Below are positions 24,378-32,704 of a DNA stretch of 64,000 bases, piece after piece. Position 1 is the first letter of the stretch, and each line of letters begins with the position of its first letter. The stretch is from positions 3,844,001 to 3,908,000 of the forward strand of contig NZ_CP060394.1 of the NCBI RefSeq assembly GCF_014274465.1, written 5' to 3'. This DNA is from Alloacidobacterium dinghuense. GTDB taxonomy: Bacteria > Acidobacteriota > Terriglobia > Terriglobales > Acidobacteriaceae. Position numbers and translations under genes: made by a program. The notes beneath the pieces were generated by a model that saw only the letters and a list, made by a program, of their open reading frames with translations, had not been told where the DNA came from and ran no database searches.

Positions 24378-25496
24378 ATGTTGAATCAACCGCTTTTTAC
24401 ACCTTATCGAATGGGGGGCCTCGATCTTCCTAACCGCATCGTCATGGCACCTCTCACTCGAATGCGTGCGCAATCGCATAATCATGTGCCCACGACCTTG
24501 CAGACGGAGTATTATGCGCAGCGTGCTTCGGCCGGACTCATCATCGCAGAGGCCACCGCGATTAGCCCGCAAGGATTCGGCTGGGCCGATACGCCAGGAT
24601 TGTGGACGAAGGAGCAGATCCGCGGATGGCGACGCGTTACGGATGCTGTCCATGCAGCCGGCGGCCGCATCATTGCACAGCTCTGGCATACCGGCGCCAT
24701 CTCGCATCCTGAATTACTGAACGGCGCGCAGCCCGTGTCGGCATCGAACGTCGATCCAGGCCAGATCTCGGTCACACCGACGGGGAGAAAGCCCACGGTA
24801 ACACCGCGGTCTCTGACGAAGCAGGAGATTCAAGTCACGGTTGCGGACTTCGCGCGAGCTGCACGAAACGCGATGGAAGCCGGCTTCGATGGTGTCCAGA
24901 TCCTCGCCAACTATCTCTATTTGATCTCGCAGTTTCTGAATGCCGCTACCAACCTGCGTAAAGACGAATACGGCGGGAGCTTGGAAAATCGCTCGCGTTT
25001 TCTCTTCGACGTAGTCGAGTCGGTCCTGGGTGAGGTCGAAGCACAACGGGTTGGAGTCAAGATCAGCCCGATGCACGAAGGCAGCGCATTTCAAGCCAAC
25101 AAGGAAACTTTACCCGTCACCGAATATGCCATTCGGAAGTTGAGCACCTACGGTCTTTCGCACTTGTTGCTCATGGGCAATACCACGGACTTCAGCGGTA
25201 CACCTCTCGAGAAGTTGGCCGGCGATGGCATGTTCAGGCATTTCCGTCCCTTCTTCAAGGGCACGCTGATCGCAAACGTGAAGATGGACCGCGAGCGCGG
25301 CAATCGCCTTATCGTGGATGGGCTGGCTGATCTGGTGGCGTTCGGCCGACCCTACATCGCAAATCCCGACCTGGTACAGAGATTTCGAGAGAACGCCCCT
25401 CTCGCTGAGGTTGATTGGGACACCGTCTACGGCTCGGGGCCGCGTGGCTATTCCGATTACCCAACTTACCAACCATCAGAACTCACACGGAGCTGA
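24378..25496 (+). CDS. Old Yellow Enzyme-family flavin oxidoreductase with altered substrate-binding pair
   Basis: A 372-residue TIM-barrel FMN enzyme of the alkene reductase/NADH:flavin oxidoreductase family. The ATG at 24378 follows GAGGAG. Signatures: NRIVMAPLTRMRA, GLIIAEATAISPQGFGWADT, RIIAQLWHTGAISHPELLNG, ATNLRKDEYGGSLENRSRF and DLVAFGRPYIANPDLVQR. In typical members residues His191 and Asn194 (HGANGY, OYE1 numbering) bind the enone oxygen. Here the same stretch reads LANYLY, so His is Leu176 and Asn is Tyr179, while the proton-donor Tyr (Tyr181) is kept. Either the substrate differs or the anchor is supplied otherwise. It may belong to a subfamily with this feature. Confidence 0.9.
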   Translation: MLNQPLFTPYRMGGLDLPNRIVMAPLTRMRAQSHNHVPTTLQTEYYAQRASAGLIIAEATAISPQGFGWADTPGLWTKEQIRGWRRVTDAVHAAGGRIIAQLWHTGAISHPELLNGAQPVSASNVDPGQISVTPTGRKPTVTPRSLTKQEIQVTVADFARAARNAMEAGFDGVQILANYLYLISQFLNAATNLRKDEYGGSLENRSRFLFDVVESVLGEVEAQRVGVKISPMHEGSAFQANKETLPVTEYAIRKLSTYGLSHLLLMGNTTDFSGTPLEKLAGDGMFRHFRPFFKGTLIANVKMDRERGNRLIVDGLADLVAFGRPYIANPDLVQRFRENAPLAEVDWDTVYGSGPRGYSDYPTYQPSELTRS

Positions 25497-25498
25497 AC

Positions 25499-25900
25499 AT
25501 GCCAAAGACAACACCCGAACAGAACAAGGCAATCGTCCTCGAAGCCTTCGACACTCTCTTCAATAAACGCGACTACGCAACAGCAGAACGCTTGTGGTCG
25601 CCGAAGTACATTCAGCACAGCGCACACATCGCGCCGGGACGAGAGGGTCTGTTTGCTCTGGTCCGTTCGACGCCTGATGCGTTGCGCTACGAAAACCAAC
25701 TCATTGTCGCAGAAGGCGACGATGTCATTGCGCACGGCCGTTTCTCCGGAATCAGAAGGCCCGCAGCCTGGATCGCGGCAGACATTGTCCGGTTTGAAGA
25801 CGGTCTTCTGGCCGAGCATTGGGACGTGTTGCAAGACGAAGCCACACGGAAAGAATCCGTCAGCGGACTTCCCATGTTTGGCAAGAGTTTCCCCTCATAA
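25499..25900 (+). CDS. SnoaL-like (NTF2-fold) protein
   Basis: A 133-residue NTF2-fold protein: [55 protein letters not shown] and [19 protein letters not shown]. The His in IQH and the Asp/His in EHWD line the pocket in SnoaL-type cyclases, isomerases and related enzymes. The ATG is only two bases after the stop of the ene-reductase-like gene (GGAGCTGAAC spans the junction), which implies coupled translation. The role is unknown; such proteins often isomerise or hydrolyse the product of the neighbouring oxidoreductase. Confidence 0.85.
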   Translation: MPKTTPEQNKAIVLEAFDTLFNKRDYATAERLWSPKYIQHSAHIAPGREGLFALVRSTPDALRYENQLIVAEGDDVIAHGRFSGIRRPAAWIAADIVRFEDGLLAEHWDVLQDEATRKESVSGLPMFGKSFPS

Positions 25901-25958
25901 ATGGTCGACCCACATTTTGCGGACGACCAAGAGCAAGGCTGGCAGAGGACAACGACCG

Positions 25959-26696
25959 ATGGCAAAAACTAAGAAGCTGCAAGGAAAAGTAGCGGTGATT
26001 ACCGGCGGCACAACCGGGATAGGGTTGGCTGCCGCAAAGCTCTTTGTGAAAGAAGGCGCCTACGTCTTCATCACAGGCCGTAGTCAAAAGGAGCTCGACG
26101 AAGCGGTGAAAGCAATTGGCAGCAATGTCACTGGCGTTCAAGGAGACATTGCCAATTTGACCGACCTTGATCGTCTCTACGAGGCTGTTGCGATCAAAGG
26201 AAGAATCGACGTGGTTTTCGCCAATGCCGGCGTCGCTGAATTTGCTCCTCTCGGCAAAATCACCGAAGAGCATTTTGACAAACTCTTCGACATCAACGTC
26301 AAGGGAACTCTGTTCACAGTGCAGAAAGCCCTACCGTTGCTGAACGATGGCGGCTCGATTATCCTGAACGGCTCAGTAGCGAGCGTAAAGGGCACGCCCG
26401 CCTTCGGCGTCTACGGCGCAACAAAGGCTGCACTCCGTTCTTTCGTCCGAACCTGGACCTCGGATCTCAAGGACCGTCACATTCGTTCCAACGTTATTAG
26501 TCCAGGGCCGACCGATACGCCCGTTATCGATGGGCAACCTGCAGACGCCATTGCACGAATCGTGTCCACCATCCCGATGGGACGCATGGGAGAACCCGAT
26601 GAAATTGCTAAAGCCGCGCTTTTTCTGGCATCCGATGATTCCAGTTTCATCACGGGTATCGAACTGTTCGTCGATGGCGGCAGAGGGCAAGTCTGA
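25959..26696 (+). CDS. classical SDR oxidoreductase, last gene of the operon
   Basis: A 245-residue SDR. AGAGGAC precedes the ATG at 25959. Motifs: [46 protein letters not shown] (Ser), [15 protein letters not shown] (Tyr-x-x-x-Lys) and [16 protein letters not shown]. The downstream TetR gene is convergent, 38 bases away, so the operon ends here. The third SDR in one operon; the three are clearly different sequences. Confidence 0.9.
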   Translation: MAKTKKLQGKVAVITGGTTGIGLAAAKLFVKEGAYVFITGRSQKELDEAVKAIGSNVTGVQGDIANLTDLDRLYEAVAIKGRIDVVFANAGVAEFAPLGKITEEHFDKLFDINVKGTLFTVQKALPLLNDGGSIILNGSVASVKGTPAFGVYGATKAALRSFVRTWTSDLKDRHIRSNVISPGPTDTPVIDGQPADAIARIVSTIPMGRMGEPDEIAKAALFLASDDSSFITGIELFVDGGRGQV

Positions 26697-26734
26697 TTGA
26701 GAGACGCTGCACCGAATACCTTGCCATGTCGCTT

Positions 26735-27304
26735 TCAGGCGGGATGTTTAAGAAGGTCTGCCACCGTCTTCAAGATTTCACGCGATAGAGACTCATCCGA
26801 TACGGCGCGCGCCAGCGACATTGCTCCGACGAGAGCGCTGAAAATCAAGATTGCTCTCGATCTAGCACGCTTGTCCTTGCCTGGCAGCAACCCGACAATC
26901 AATTCAAGATCTGCCTTGACTTGTTTAGAGGTAAGCGCACGAGTCCGCTTGTCACTGCGAGCGATTTCCGGGGCCAATGCGCTGAAGGCACAGCCCGCAC
27001 CTGGGTTCTTGCGGTGCACATCGCTCACATAGTCGTCGATAAGGTTCTCGAAGGATAGCGAGTGCCCACCCGATTCAGCGGCTTCCTTTTGGCGCTGCCA
27101 GACTCCGAATGCATCGCTGAGTGCCTCCGCCACGAGTTCGTCACGAGAGTCGAAGTGCTTATAGAAGCCGCCAACCGTCAGGCCCGCTTCCTTCATCAAC
27201 TCAGCAATTCCAAATCCCGCGAGGCCCTTCTCGCGGAATCTCTTTGAGGCAATGGCAACGATGCGCTTATGCGTCCTCTCCTTTTGCGCCTGGGAATAAC
27301 CCAT
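26735..27304 (-). CDS. TetR-family transcriptional regulator
   Basis: A 189-residue regulator: RIVAIASKRFREKGLAGFGI, AELMKEAGLTVGGFYKHFDS (helix-turn-helix), RDELVAEALSDAF. The C-terminal part (NPGAGCAFSALAPEIARSDK) holds a Cys in the GC(A/P)FSAL context known from NemR/AcuR-like repressors, where it senses electrophiles; sensing here is inference. It is divergent from the quinone-oxidoreductase-like gene at 27512, with two strong palindromes (27340-27382) beside its own start. Confidence 0.85.
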   Translation of the reverse strand: MGYSQAQKERTHKRIVAIASKRFREKGLAGFGIAELMKEAGLTVGGFYKHFDSRDELVAEALSDAFGVWQRQKEAAESGGHSLSFENLIDDYVSDVHRKNPGAGCAFSALAPEIARSDKRTRALTSKQVKADLELIVGLLPGKDKRARSRAILIFSALVGAMSLARAVSDESLSREILKTVADLLKHPA

Positions 27305-27339
27305 CTGAACCTCTCCGAAAATAATGTGCGACCAAATCA

Positions 27340-27382
27340 GGATTACGAATCTAATCCTGTGTGAGGATTATATCAATAATCC
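27340..27382. promoter_or_regulatory. two palindromic TetR operators
   Basis: GGATTACGAATCTAATCC (27340-27357) and GGATTATATCAATAATCC (27365-27382) are 18-base inverted repeats with common half-site GGATTA/TAATCC, 25 bases apart, directly upstream of the TetR gene and facing the divergent oxidoreductase gene. The symmetry and the pairing suggest two TetR dimers. Confidence 0.8.
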
Positions 27383-27511
27383 ACAGCGCTCGACGAGGGA
27401 CAAGGGCTCAAGCAGTTCGGGATCTGCTGATGGTCTCGAATCGACATTAACATCTCCGAAGTTGCGGCCCAGCGGCGCAGGTCAGGAGTGACATGGAAAA
27501 GGAGAAGCGAT

Positions 27512-28483
27512 ATGCGTGCAATGAGAGCGGAGAAATTTAGCGGTTATGAAGCGTTGAAGCTCGTAGAGCTTCCAAAACCAACGGCCACAGACGGGAAGGT
27601 ACTGGTGCGAATCACGGCTGCAGGCGTGACGCCGCTCGACCATACGATTCTCTTTGGCAATTTTCACATCCCGGAGGTGCCGTTGGTCCTGGGAAACGAA
27701 GGGGCGGGTGTGGTCGAGGAGGGAGGCGGAACGGATTTTCCCGCTGGCTCAAGCGTGATGTTCTGGGGTGCCTATGGCGCTTTTGAGGACGGAACCTACA
27801 GCGAGTGGATTGCTGTTCGGAAGGAAGATCTTTGCTTGATACCTGATGGTGTCGATGACGTAACCGCCGCAGGCATCCCAGTTGCGTATCTCACCGCGCA
27901 AGTGGCTCTTACTCTGGCCGGTTTTCGTCCAGGCAAAACCGTTCTGGCGCCTGCGATCGGGGGATCGGTCGGTAATGCGGTGACACAACTGGCGCGTGCC
28001 GCGGGCGCAAAGCACGCCATCTCAAGCACCACGAATCATGCGAAAGCTGAACAGGCAATGGCGCTCGGATTCAATGAGGTCATCGATACTTCCGTGGAAA
28101 AGTTAACCGACGGCGTACGTCGTATCACCGACGGCTATGGCGCAGACATCATCATCGACGGGATCGGCGGTGAGGTGTTGAGCGAAGCGCTCAAAGCGCT
28201 CGCGTTGGGAGGAAGCCTCACGACACTGGGGTATTCCGCGAGTCGTAAGACGACTATCGACGTGACAGATCTCATCGTGCCGCAAGCCAGCATCCGGAGT
28301 CTCAATATGTTTCGTCAGCCGCAGGCGACCGTTACCGACGCTTGGAACGCAATCGTCTCTCTACTTCAATCCGGTGCGATCAAACCGATCGTGGCTAAGA
28401 CGTTTCCTTTGGTCGAAGCGGCTGAGGCTCTGCGTTATCTCGTTGAAGGCCGCCCCTTCGGGAGGGTAGTTCTTACGGTCTGA
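27512..28483 (+). CDS. zinc-free MDR-family NADPH:quinone oxidoreductase-like protein
   Basis: A 323-residue medium-chain reductase. AAGGAG lies eight bases before the ATG at 27512. GroES-like domain: FSGYEALKLVELPKPTATDG, VTPLDHTILFG, VLGNEGAGVVEEGG; no catalytic-zinc Cys/His set is present. Rossmann domain: VLAPAIGGSVGNAVTQLARA, then the ARAAGAKHAISST cofactor segment, GADIIIDGIGGEVL. These fit quinone oxidoreductases and related enoyl reductases that use NADPH. Probably repressed by the divergent TetR and read together with the two membrane protein genes downstream. Confidence 0.85.
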   Translation: MRAMRAEKFSGYEALKLVELPKPTATDGKVLVRITAAGVTPLDHTILFGNFHIPEVPLVLGNEGAGVVEEGGGTDFPAGSSVMFWGAYGAFEDGTYSEWIAVRKEDLCLIPDGVDDVTAAGIPVAYLTAQVALTLAGFRPGKTVLAPAIGGSVGNAVTQLARAAGAKHAISSTTNHAKAEQAMALGFNEVIDTSVEKLTDGVRRITDGYGADIIIDGIGGEVLSEALKALALGGSLTTLGYSASRKTTIDVTDLIVPQASIRSLNMFRQPQATVTDAWNAIVSLLQSGAIKPIVAKTFPLVEAAEALRYLVEGRPFGRVVLTV

Positions 28484-28510
28484 CGACAATTGATAGGGGG
28501 AAAACATAAC

Positions 28511-28608
28511 AGGTATCCCGCTCTTCAATCAACGAAGGTTTCGCTCTACGCGCAGGCGTAGTGCGAACACAAGTTGTCAAATCAATCCAACTACGCTCGG
28601 ACGAGCTT
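28511..28608 (+). repeat. intergenic direct repeat, copy 1
   Basis: This stretch recurs exactly 600 bases downstream (29111-29208). Shared blocks: GGTATCCC, TTCGCT...CTACGCGCAGGCGT, CACAAGTTGT, ATCAATCCAA and ACGCTCGGACGAGCTT. Identity is roughly 80 percent by eye. Each copy lies immediately before a small membrane protein gene. TACGCTCGGACGAGC has dyad character (GCTCGGACGAGC). It may be a duplicated leader. Confidence 0.75.
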
Positions 28609-28626
28609 ACTCAGAAAGAGGAATCG

Positions 28627-29028
28627 ATGACAACAATAAAAGCGATTCGGCTGGCTTCGCTGGTCACGGCAATCAATGTCCTGATCGCGAGCGGATTTTC
28701 CATTGCGGCGATCATCCGTCCGCAATACCTGGTTCCTGCCGAATCCGTTCCAACGGAGGCGTCGTTGCTATTGGCGATGTACGCGGCGGCACGCACAATT
28801 CCTCTCGCTTTGTTCGCATTGGGATCGATCTACAAGCAGGCGACGCCTGCGTTGCTGATCCTGGGTGCGCTCGCCGGCGCCATGCAATTGCTGGATGCCG
28901 GAATCGGTCTGTTTGAGCATGATCTTGGAAAATGCGCTGGGCCGCTCTTTATCGCCGTCCTCCAATTCTTCGTGGTGTATCTGCTTCACAGATCCGTGCG
29001 GATCACGCCGCAAACCAAGCACGGATAA
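28627..29028 (+). CDS. small four-helix membrane protein, function unknown
   Basis: A 133-residue protein with four hydrophobic segments: LASLVTAINVLIASGFSIAA, EASLLLAMYAAARTIPLALF, TPALLILGALAGAMQLLDAG and GPLFIAVLQFFVVYLLHRSV. AAAGAGGAATCG precedes the ATG at 28627. Charged residues at the ends put both termini in the cytoplasm. The family is unknown to me. It stands after the quinone-oxidoreductase-like gene and before DUF4126, behind copy 1 of the repeated leader. Confidence 0.65.
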   Translation: MTTIKAIRLASLVTAINVLIASGFSIAAIIRPQYLVPAESVPTEASLLLAMYAAARTIPLALFALGSIYKQATPALLILGALAGAMQLLDAGIGLFEHDLGKCAGPLFIAVLQFFVVYLLHRSVRITPQTKHG

Positions 29029-29110
29029 ACGCACGCTACCACCCTGCATTTCCAAGTTCGCCCCAGTTGGAAACGCAAATTCAAAGCTGTCTTGGAGCGG
29101 CAACGGCTAC

Positions 29111-29208
29111 CGGTATCCCATTCTGCAATCAGAGAGAAGGCTTCGCTACGCGCAGGCGTGGCGCAGGCACAAGTTGTGAGATCAATCCAACAACGCTCGG
29201 ACGAGCTT
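29111..29208 (+). repeat. intergenic direct repeat, copy 2
   Basis: Second copy of the repeated leader, offset by exactly 600 bases from 28511-28608. It ends with GGACGAGCTTGAGGAG, where GAGGAG also serves as the ribosome site of the DUF4126 gene. Confidence 0.75.
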
Positions 29209-29219
29209 GAGGAGTTTTC

Positions 29220-29678
29220 ATGTTTATCTTCATCAACGGATTTCTTATTGGCACCGCCTCCGGGCTACGAGCCCTGATTGGACTAGCCGCTGTCAGTTGG
29301 GGCGCCCGCTTTGGGATCTTGCCTCTAGACCACACTTGGCTCGCTTTCCTGGGCTATGCGTTCACCCCGTACATCTTGACCCTCATGGCGATCGGAGAGT
29401 TGGTCAACGACAAGCTTCCGAAGACTCCAAGCCGATTGATACCTCCTCAGTTCATTACCAGAATCGTGATGAGTGCTCTATGCGGTCTTGCGATCGGGCT
29501 TCCTCGCAACGGAATGATCATTAGCTTCGTGGCGGGAATCATAGGGGCTGTGGCCGGAACATTTGGAGGAGCTAAGGCCAGGAGCCTTTTAGCAAGGAAG
29601 TTTGGACGTGATCTACCAGCTGCTCTTCTTGAAGATGCAGTCGCCCTCGGAATTGCGGCGTTCGCTCTCTTTCGGTAG
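29220..29678 (+). CDS. DUF4126 family membrane protein
   Basis: A 152-residue membrane protein matching DUF4126: FINGFLIGTASGLRALIGLA (the SGLR motif at the N-terminus is typical), GYAFTPYILTLMAIGELVND, then PPQFITRIVMSALCGLAIGL and AGIIGAVAGTFGGAKARSLL. About four membrane segments. Function is unknown. Last gene of the plus-strand group that begins with the quinone-oxidoreductase-like gene; preceded by leader copy 2. Confidence 0.8.
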   Translation: MFIFINGFLIGTASGLRALIGLAAVSWGARFGILPLDHTWLAFLGYAFTPYILTLMAIGELVNDKLPKTPSRLIPPQFITRIVMSALCGLAIGLPRNGMIISFVAGIIGAVAGTFGGAKARSLLARKFGRDLPAALLEDAVALGIAAFALFR

Positions 29679-30086
29679 CAGCGACGTCGTTCGCTTGAAG
29701 GGTGGGATCTCGTCGAACACCGGGATGTCATTCAGGACGAGGCTGAGCAACAGCCCAAAAGCGGGAATCGATGTTCAGTGACTCGTACCCGGAGTAAACA
29801 AGAGCAGAACACTCAACGACTTATCGCCGGTTCATAGCTTCCTCCGTCGCCGAACGTCTGTCGCTCGTGTCGGATGTTCTCTTCGAACGGGCTGTGCGCG
29901 ACTGCGAAAGCTGCACAAGAAGCCCCTAACAAGGACAGGACAGCAACAAGTCCGGTCGCGACTGAAGCTTCGCTTTCAATGACAAATCCTCAACAACGCA
30001 CAACCACCAAGAATGACGAAGCACTTTAGGCCGGACAGTTGAAACAGTTATCGAGGTGCCCGAAACTTCCTGGTCGATCGGTGTCA
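29679..30086. other. intergenic; one start-less small reading frame
   Basis: On the minus strand about 29820-29980 a frame reads SVATGLVAVLSLLGASCAAF followed by a polar tail (FEENIRHERQTFGDGGSYEP), like a small membrane-anchored protein, but no ATG, GTG or TTG with a ribosome site is visible. Otherwise nothing recognisable. Confidence 0.3.
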
Positions 30087-30548
30087 TCACAGACCGCGCT
30101 CCTCGATCCAGTCAACATAGAGCAGGCGCTCCGCAAAGAACCATTCACCATCCTTTTTCACGAATGCGTCGTAGTAACGGAGCGCTGCGATCATGAGCCG
30201 TTGCTTTTCATCCACCATGGTAAGGTGGTGTGCCAGGCAGTACGTCTCGCCGGTTCCTTTGTCTGCTGTCAAGGTGCGAATCGTGCTCTGTCCGATGAAG
30301 TGCATCGTGGCAGTGTACTTGTTCAGATCTGCAAATACTGGAGCGAGCGCTTCGCGAGAGTGCAACTCCTGTGAGGGAGTCGGATCCTTGGCGTTCATGT
30401 ACACCACGAAGTGCGTGTCCGCAGTGAAGAGAGCCATCTGACCCTGGGCATCCCGGCGATCGGCGCAATGTGCGTATGCTTCGACGAGTTCCCTGATTGC
30501 GAGCCGGTCCGCGGCTTCCGCTGGCGAGATGCTTATGTGTTTGCTCAT
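30087..30548 (-). CDS. SnoaL-like (NTF2-fold) protein
   Basis: A 153-residue SnoaL_4-type protein: RLAIRELVEAYAHCADRRDA, QMALFTADTHFVVYMNAKDP, TATMHFIGQSTIRTL and ETYCLAHHLTMVDEKQRLMI, ending YYDAFVKKDGEWFFAERLLY. The His and Asp in the pocket positions (HFIGQ, CADRRD) resemble dehydratase/isomerase and ring-hydroxylating dioxygenase beta-subunit relatives. GGAGATCTACGA precedes the ATG. It sits against the truncated alcohol dehydrogenase gene on the same strand, so the pair probably belonged to one operon before the deletion. Confidence 0.8.
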   Translation of the reverse strand: MSKHISISPAEAADRLAIRELVEAYAHCADRRDAQGQMALFTADTHFVVYMNAKDPTPSQELHSREALAPVFADLNKYTATMHFIGQSTIRTLTADKGTGETYCLAHHLTMVDEKQRLMIAALRYYDAFVKKDGEWFFAERLLYVDWIEERGL

Positions 30549-30583
30549 TCGTAGATCTCCATTCGTGATTTATCCGAGCGTCA

Positions 30584-30779
30584 TCCCACGGCACGATTCC
30601 CGCAACCTGATGACCCAGCACCGCAGGTGTAGGGATACTCGTGTGTAGCACAACAGATCGATATAGCACAGTCCAGACGCCTGCACGCCGACAAGGAGTT
30701 CGCGTCCTGTTGGCGTAGAGATCTGTATCTCCTCGAGATCGAAACGTCCGCCGATCGCGTTAAGTACAAGCGCTTTTAT
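30584..30779 (-). pseudogene. zinc alcohol dehydrogenase N-terminal remnant with lost start codon
   Basis: The minus strand reads KALVLNAIGGRFDLEEIQIS, TPTGRELLVGVQASGLC, the N-terminus of a zinc-dependent alcohol dehydrogenase (the Cys in SGLC is a catalytic zinc ligand). AAGGAGG sits six bases before the codon that should be ATG but is ATA (30777-30779). After SGLC the frame shifts and continues as IPTPAVLGHQVAGIV in another frame, including the GHE-type motif (here GHQ). Everything beyond is deleted up to the SnoaL-like gene. Mutated start, frameshift and truncation make it dead. Confidence 0.75.
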
Positions 30780-31063
30780 TGGTGGCCTCCTTAACGCTGC
30801 TGAGCCTCTCTCAAATGCAGGCTGCTCGCAAACATCTCGTACGTTGCCACACCTTCAATGTAAGGATGATGATCTGCATAGACTAATCTGATCGCGCCAA
30901 GTATGCATCGCATTACGCCAATTTGCGTTCACAGGACCAAGACAACGTGGAGCTCATCCCCGTGGGGGACGGTGCGCGGCGTGCCCGACGGATACGCCGT
31001 CTATACTGAAGTGCGATAAAAACCGGAGCGAGCGCGATGCCTCCGGCGGAGAGAGCGATCCAG

Positions 31064-32596
31064 ATGAATCGAATCAGCCGGCGCCATTTTCTTGCTGCCG
31101 CTGCAATGAGTGTTGCCGCCACGCGTCTTCGCGCGCAAGGAGCGGCGCATGTGACGTTAACCATTCCGTCCGAGGCGAACGGCCCGCACATGCCAGAGGA
31201 TTACGTCGGGCTCTCGTACGAGGTACAGCAGCTTCTGGATCCGACATTTTTCTCGCCGAAGAACACGGGACTAATTCGCGTATTCAAGACGCTGAGCGCG
31301 CACGGTGTGCTGCGGCTCGGCGGCAACACGAGCGAGTTCGAGTGGTGGAAGCCGACGCCCGACGTAAAGGAGCCGGAGCACCCGCAAACGCGCGAGGTGG
31401 AGGGCGAGCCCAAGGCGCAATACTATCCCGTGACGGCTGAGGCCGTGCGCAATCTCGCTGGTTTCCTGCGGGCCACCGGATGGACGTGCCTGTATGGGAT
31501 CGGTATGGGGACAAACTCAGCGGAGGGGGCTGCGGCCGAGGCGGAGTACGTGGCCAAAACGCTGGGGGAACGGCTGCAGTATTTCCAGGTCGGTAACGAG
31601 GTTGACCTGTTCAGTCGACACCTGCGCGATCCAGAGACGTGGAATGCGAAAACCTACTTGGACGAGTGGCTGGCCATCGCGCGGGCGGTGCTAAAGGCGG
31701 TTCCGGACGCGAAATTTGGCATGCCGGACGTGGCGGCAAACGTAGGCTGGCTGACGCAGATCGCCGAGATGTGGCCCTCCGTCCAGAACCCACCGCACGT
31801 CACAACGGTGACCCACCATTACTACTTCGGCGGCCCCGCGACGAATCCCGAGGTCAGCATTTCCAACCTGCTAAAACCGGCGACGATGTTGCGCGTGCAG
31901 AAAACCGCCGACACAGCCACCGCCGCTGCGGACAAGATGGGCGTGCGCGTGCGAATGACCGAGGGTAACACCTGTTATCGGGGCGGCAAGCCCGGCGTAT
32001 CCGATGTCTTTGCAGCGGCGTTATGGTCGGCGGACTACTCGCTCCTGTTGGCGAGTAAAAACTACTCAGGCGTGAATCTGCACGGAGGCACAGGAAAATC
32101 GGTGGCAAACTCGGTGGGCGGATCTCTGCCGGGAGACTTGATGCTGAAGGACGCGGGAGAGACGCCGGAACAGATCGCCAGCCACCCGCACCCGTTCTAC
32201 ACGCCTATCGCGACCTTCGGGGACCAATACACTCTCGAGCCCGTGGCGTACGGGCTCATGTTTGCGGGCGAACTCTGCGGCGCCACTCTGGTGAAGGCCG
32301 ATCTGACCAGCCAGATTCAGGCCACGGGCGTAGACGCCGCGGCCTATGCCGCGAAGTTGCCAGGCGGTGAGATGGCGGTGGTAATTCTGAATAAGGACGC
32401 AGCTCATGACTTGGAGCTGTCACTTGACTTTGGTCCAAGCCGCAGCAGCACGGTCGAGACGGAAACGCTACACGCGACTGCACTGGACGCACGGGAGGCG
32501 CACATCACGCACGATTCGAAGCGCGCGTCCCTCAAGCATGGCCAGTACTTAGTCCCGGTGCCCCATGCCTCAGGATTACGTGTGACCGTGCGGTGA
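31064..32596 (+). CDS. Tat-exported GH79-like glycoside hydrolase
   Basis: A 510-residue exported glycosidase. The ATG at 31064 opens a twin-arginine signal (MNRISRRHFLAAAAMSVAAT) and follows GGAGAGAG. The catalytic barrel has clan GH-A marks: FQVGNEVDLF with Glu179 as acid/base and RMTEGNTCY with Glu300 as nucleophile. GLSYEVQQL and VLRLGGNTSEFEWW match GH79 (beta-glucuronidase/heparanase-like) enzymes, and the C-terminal beta domain (MAVVILNKDAAHDLELSLDF) matches the GH79 C-terminal domain. It probably releases glucuronic acid or a related sugar outside the cytoplasmic membrane. The next gene also encodes a Tat substrate. Confidence 0.8.
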   Translation: MNRISRRHFLAAAAMSVAATRLRAQGAAHVTLTIPSEANGPHMPEDYVGLSYEVQQLLDPTFFSPKNTGLIRVFKTLSAHGVLRLGGNTSEFEWWKPTPDVKEPEHPQTREVEGEPKAQYYPVTAEAVRNLAGFLRATGWTCLYGIGMGTNSAEGAAAEAEYVAKTLGERLQYFQVGNEVDLFSRHLRDPETWNAKTYLDEWLAIARAVLKAVPDAKFGMPDVAANVGWLTQIAEMWPSVQNPPHVTTVTHHYYFGGPATNPEVSISNLLKPATMLRVQKTADTATAAADKMGVRVRMTEGNTCYRGGKPGVSDVFAAALWSADYSLLLASKNYSGVNLHGGTGKSVANSVGGSLPGDLMLKDAGETPEQIASHPHPFYTPIATFGDQYTLEPVAYGLMFAGELCGATLVKADLTSQIQATGVDAAAYAAKLPGGEMAVVILNKDAAHDLELSLDFGPSRSSTVETETLHATALDAREAHITHDSKRASLKHGQYLVPVPHASGLRVTVR

Positions 32597-32704
32597 GTTT
32601 GTTCCATGTTGGCAGGACAGCCCGACAGACCACTTCTCGTATTGCGAACGTTGGGAAACTGACCTGAGTAACCGATAGATTGTGTGTAGAGGAATAAGAC
32701 AGAA

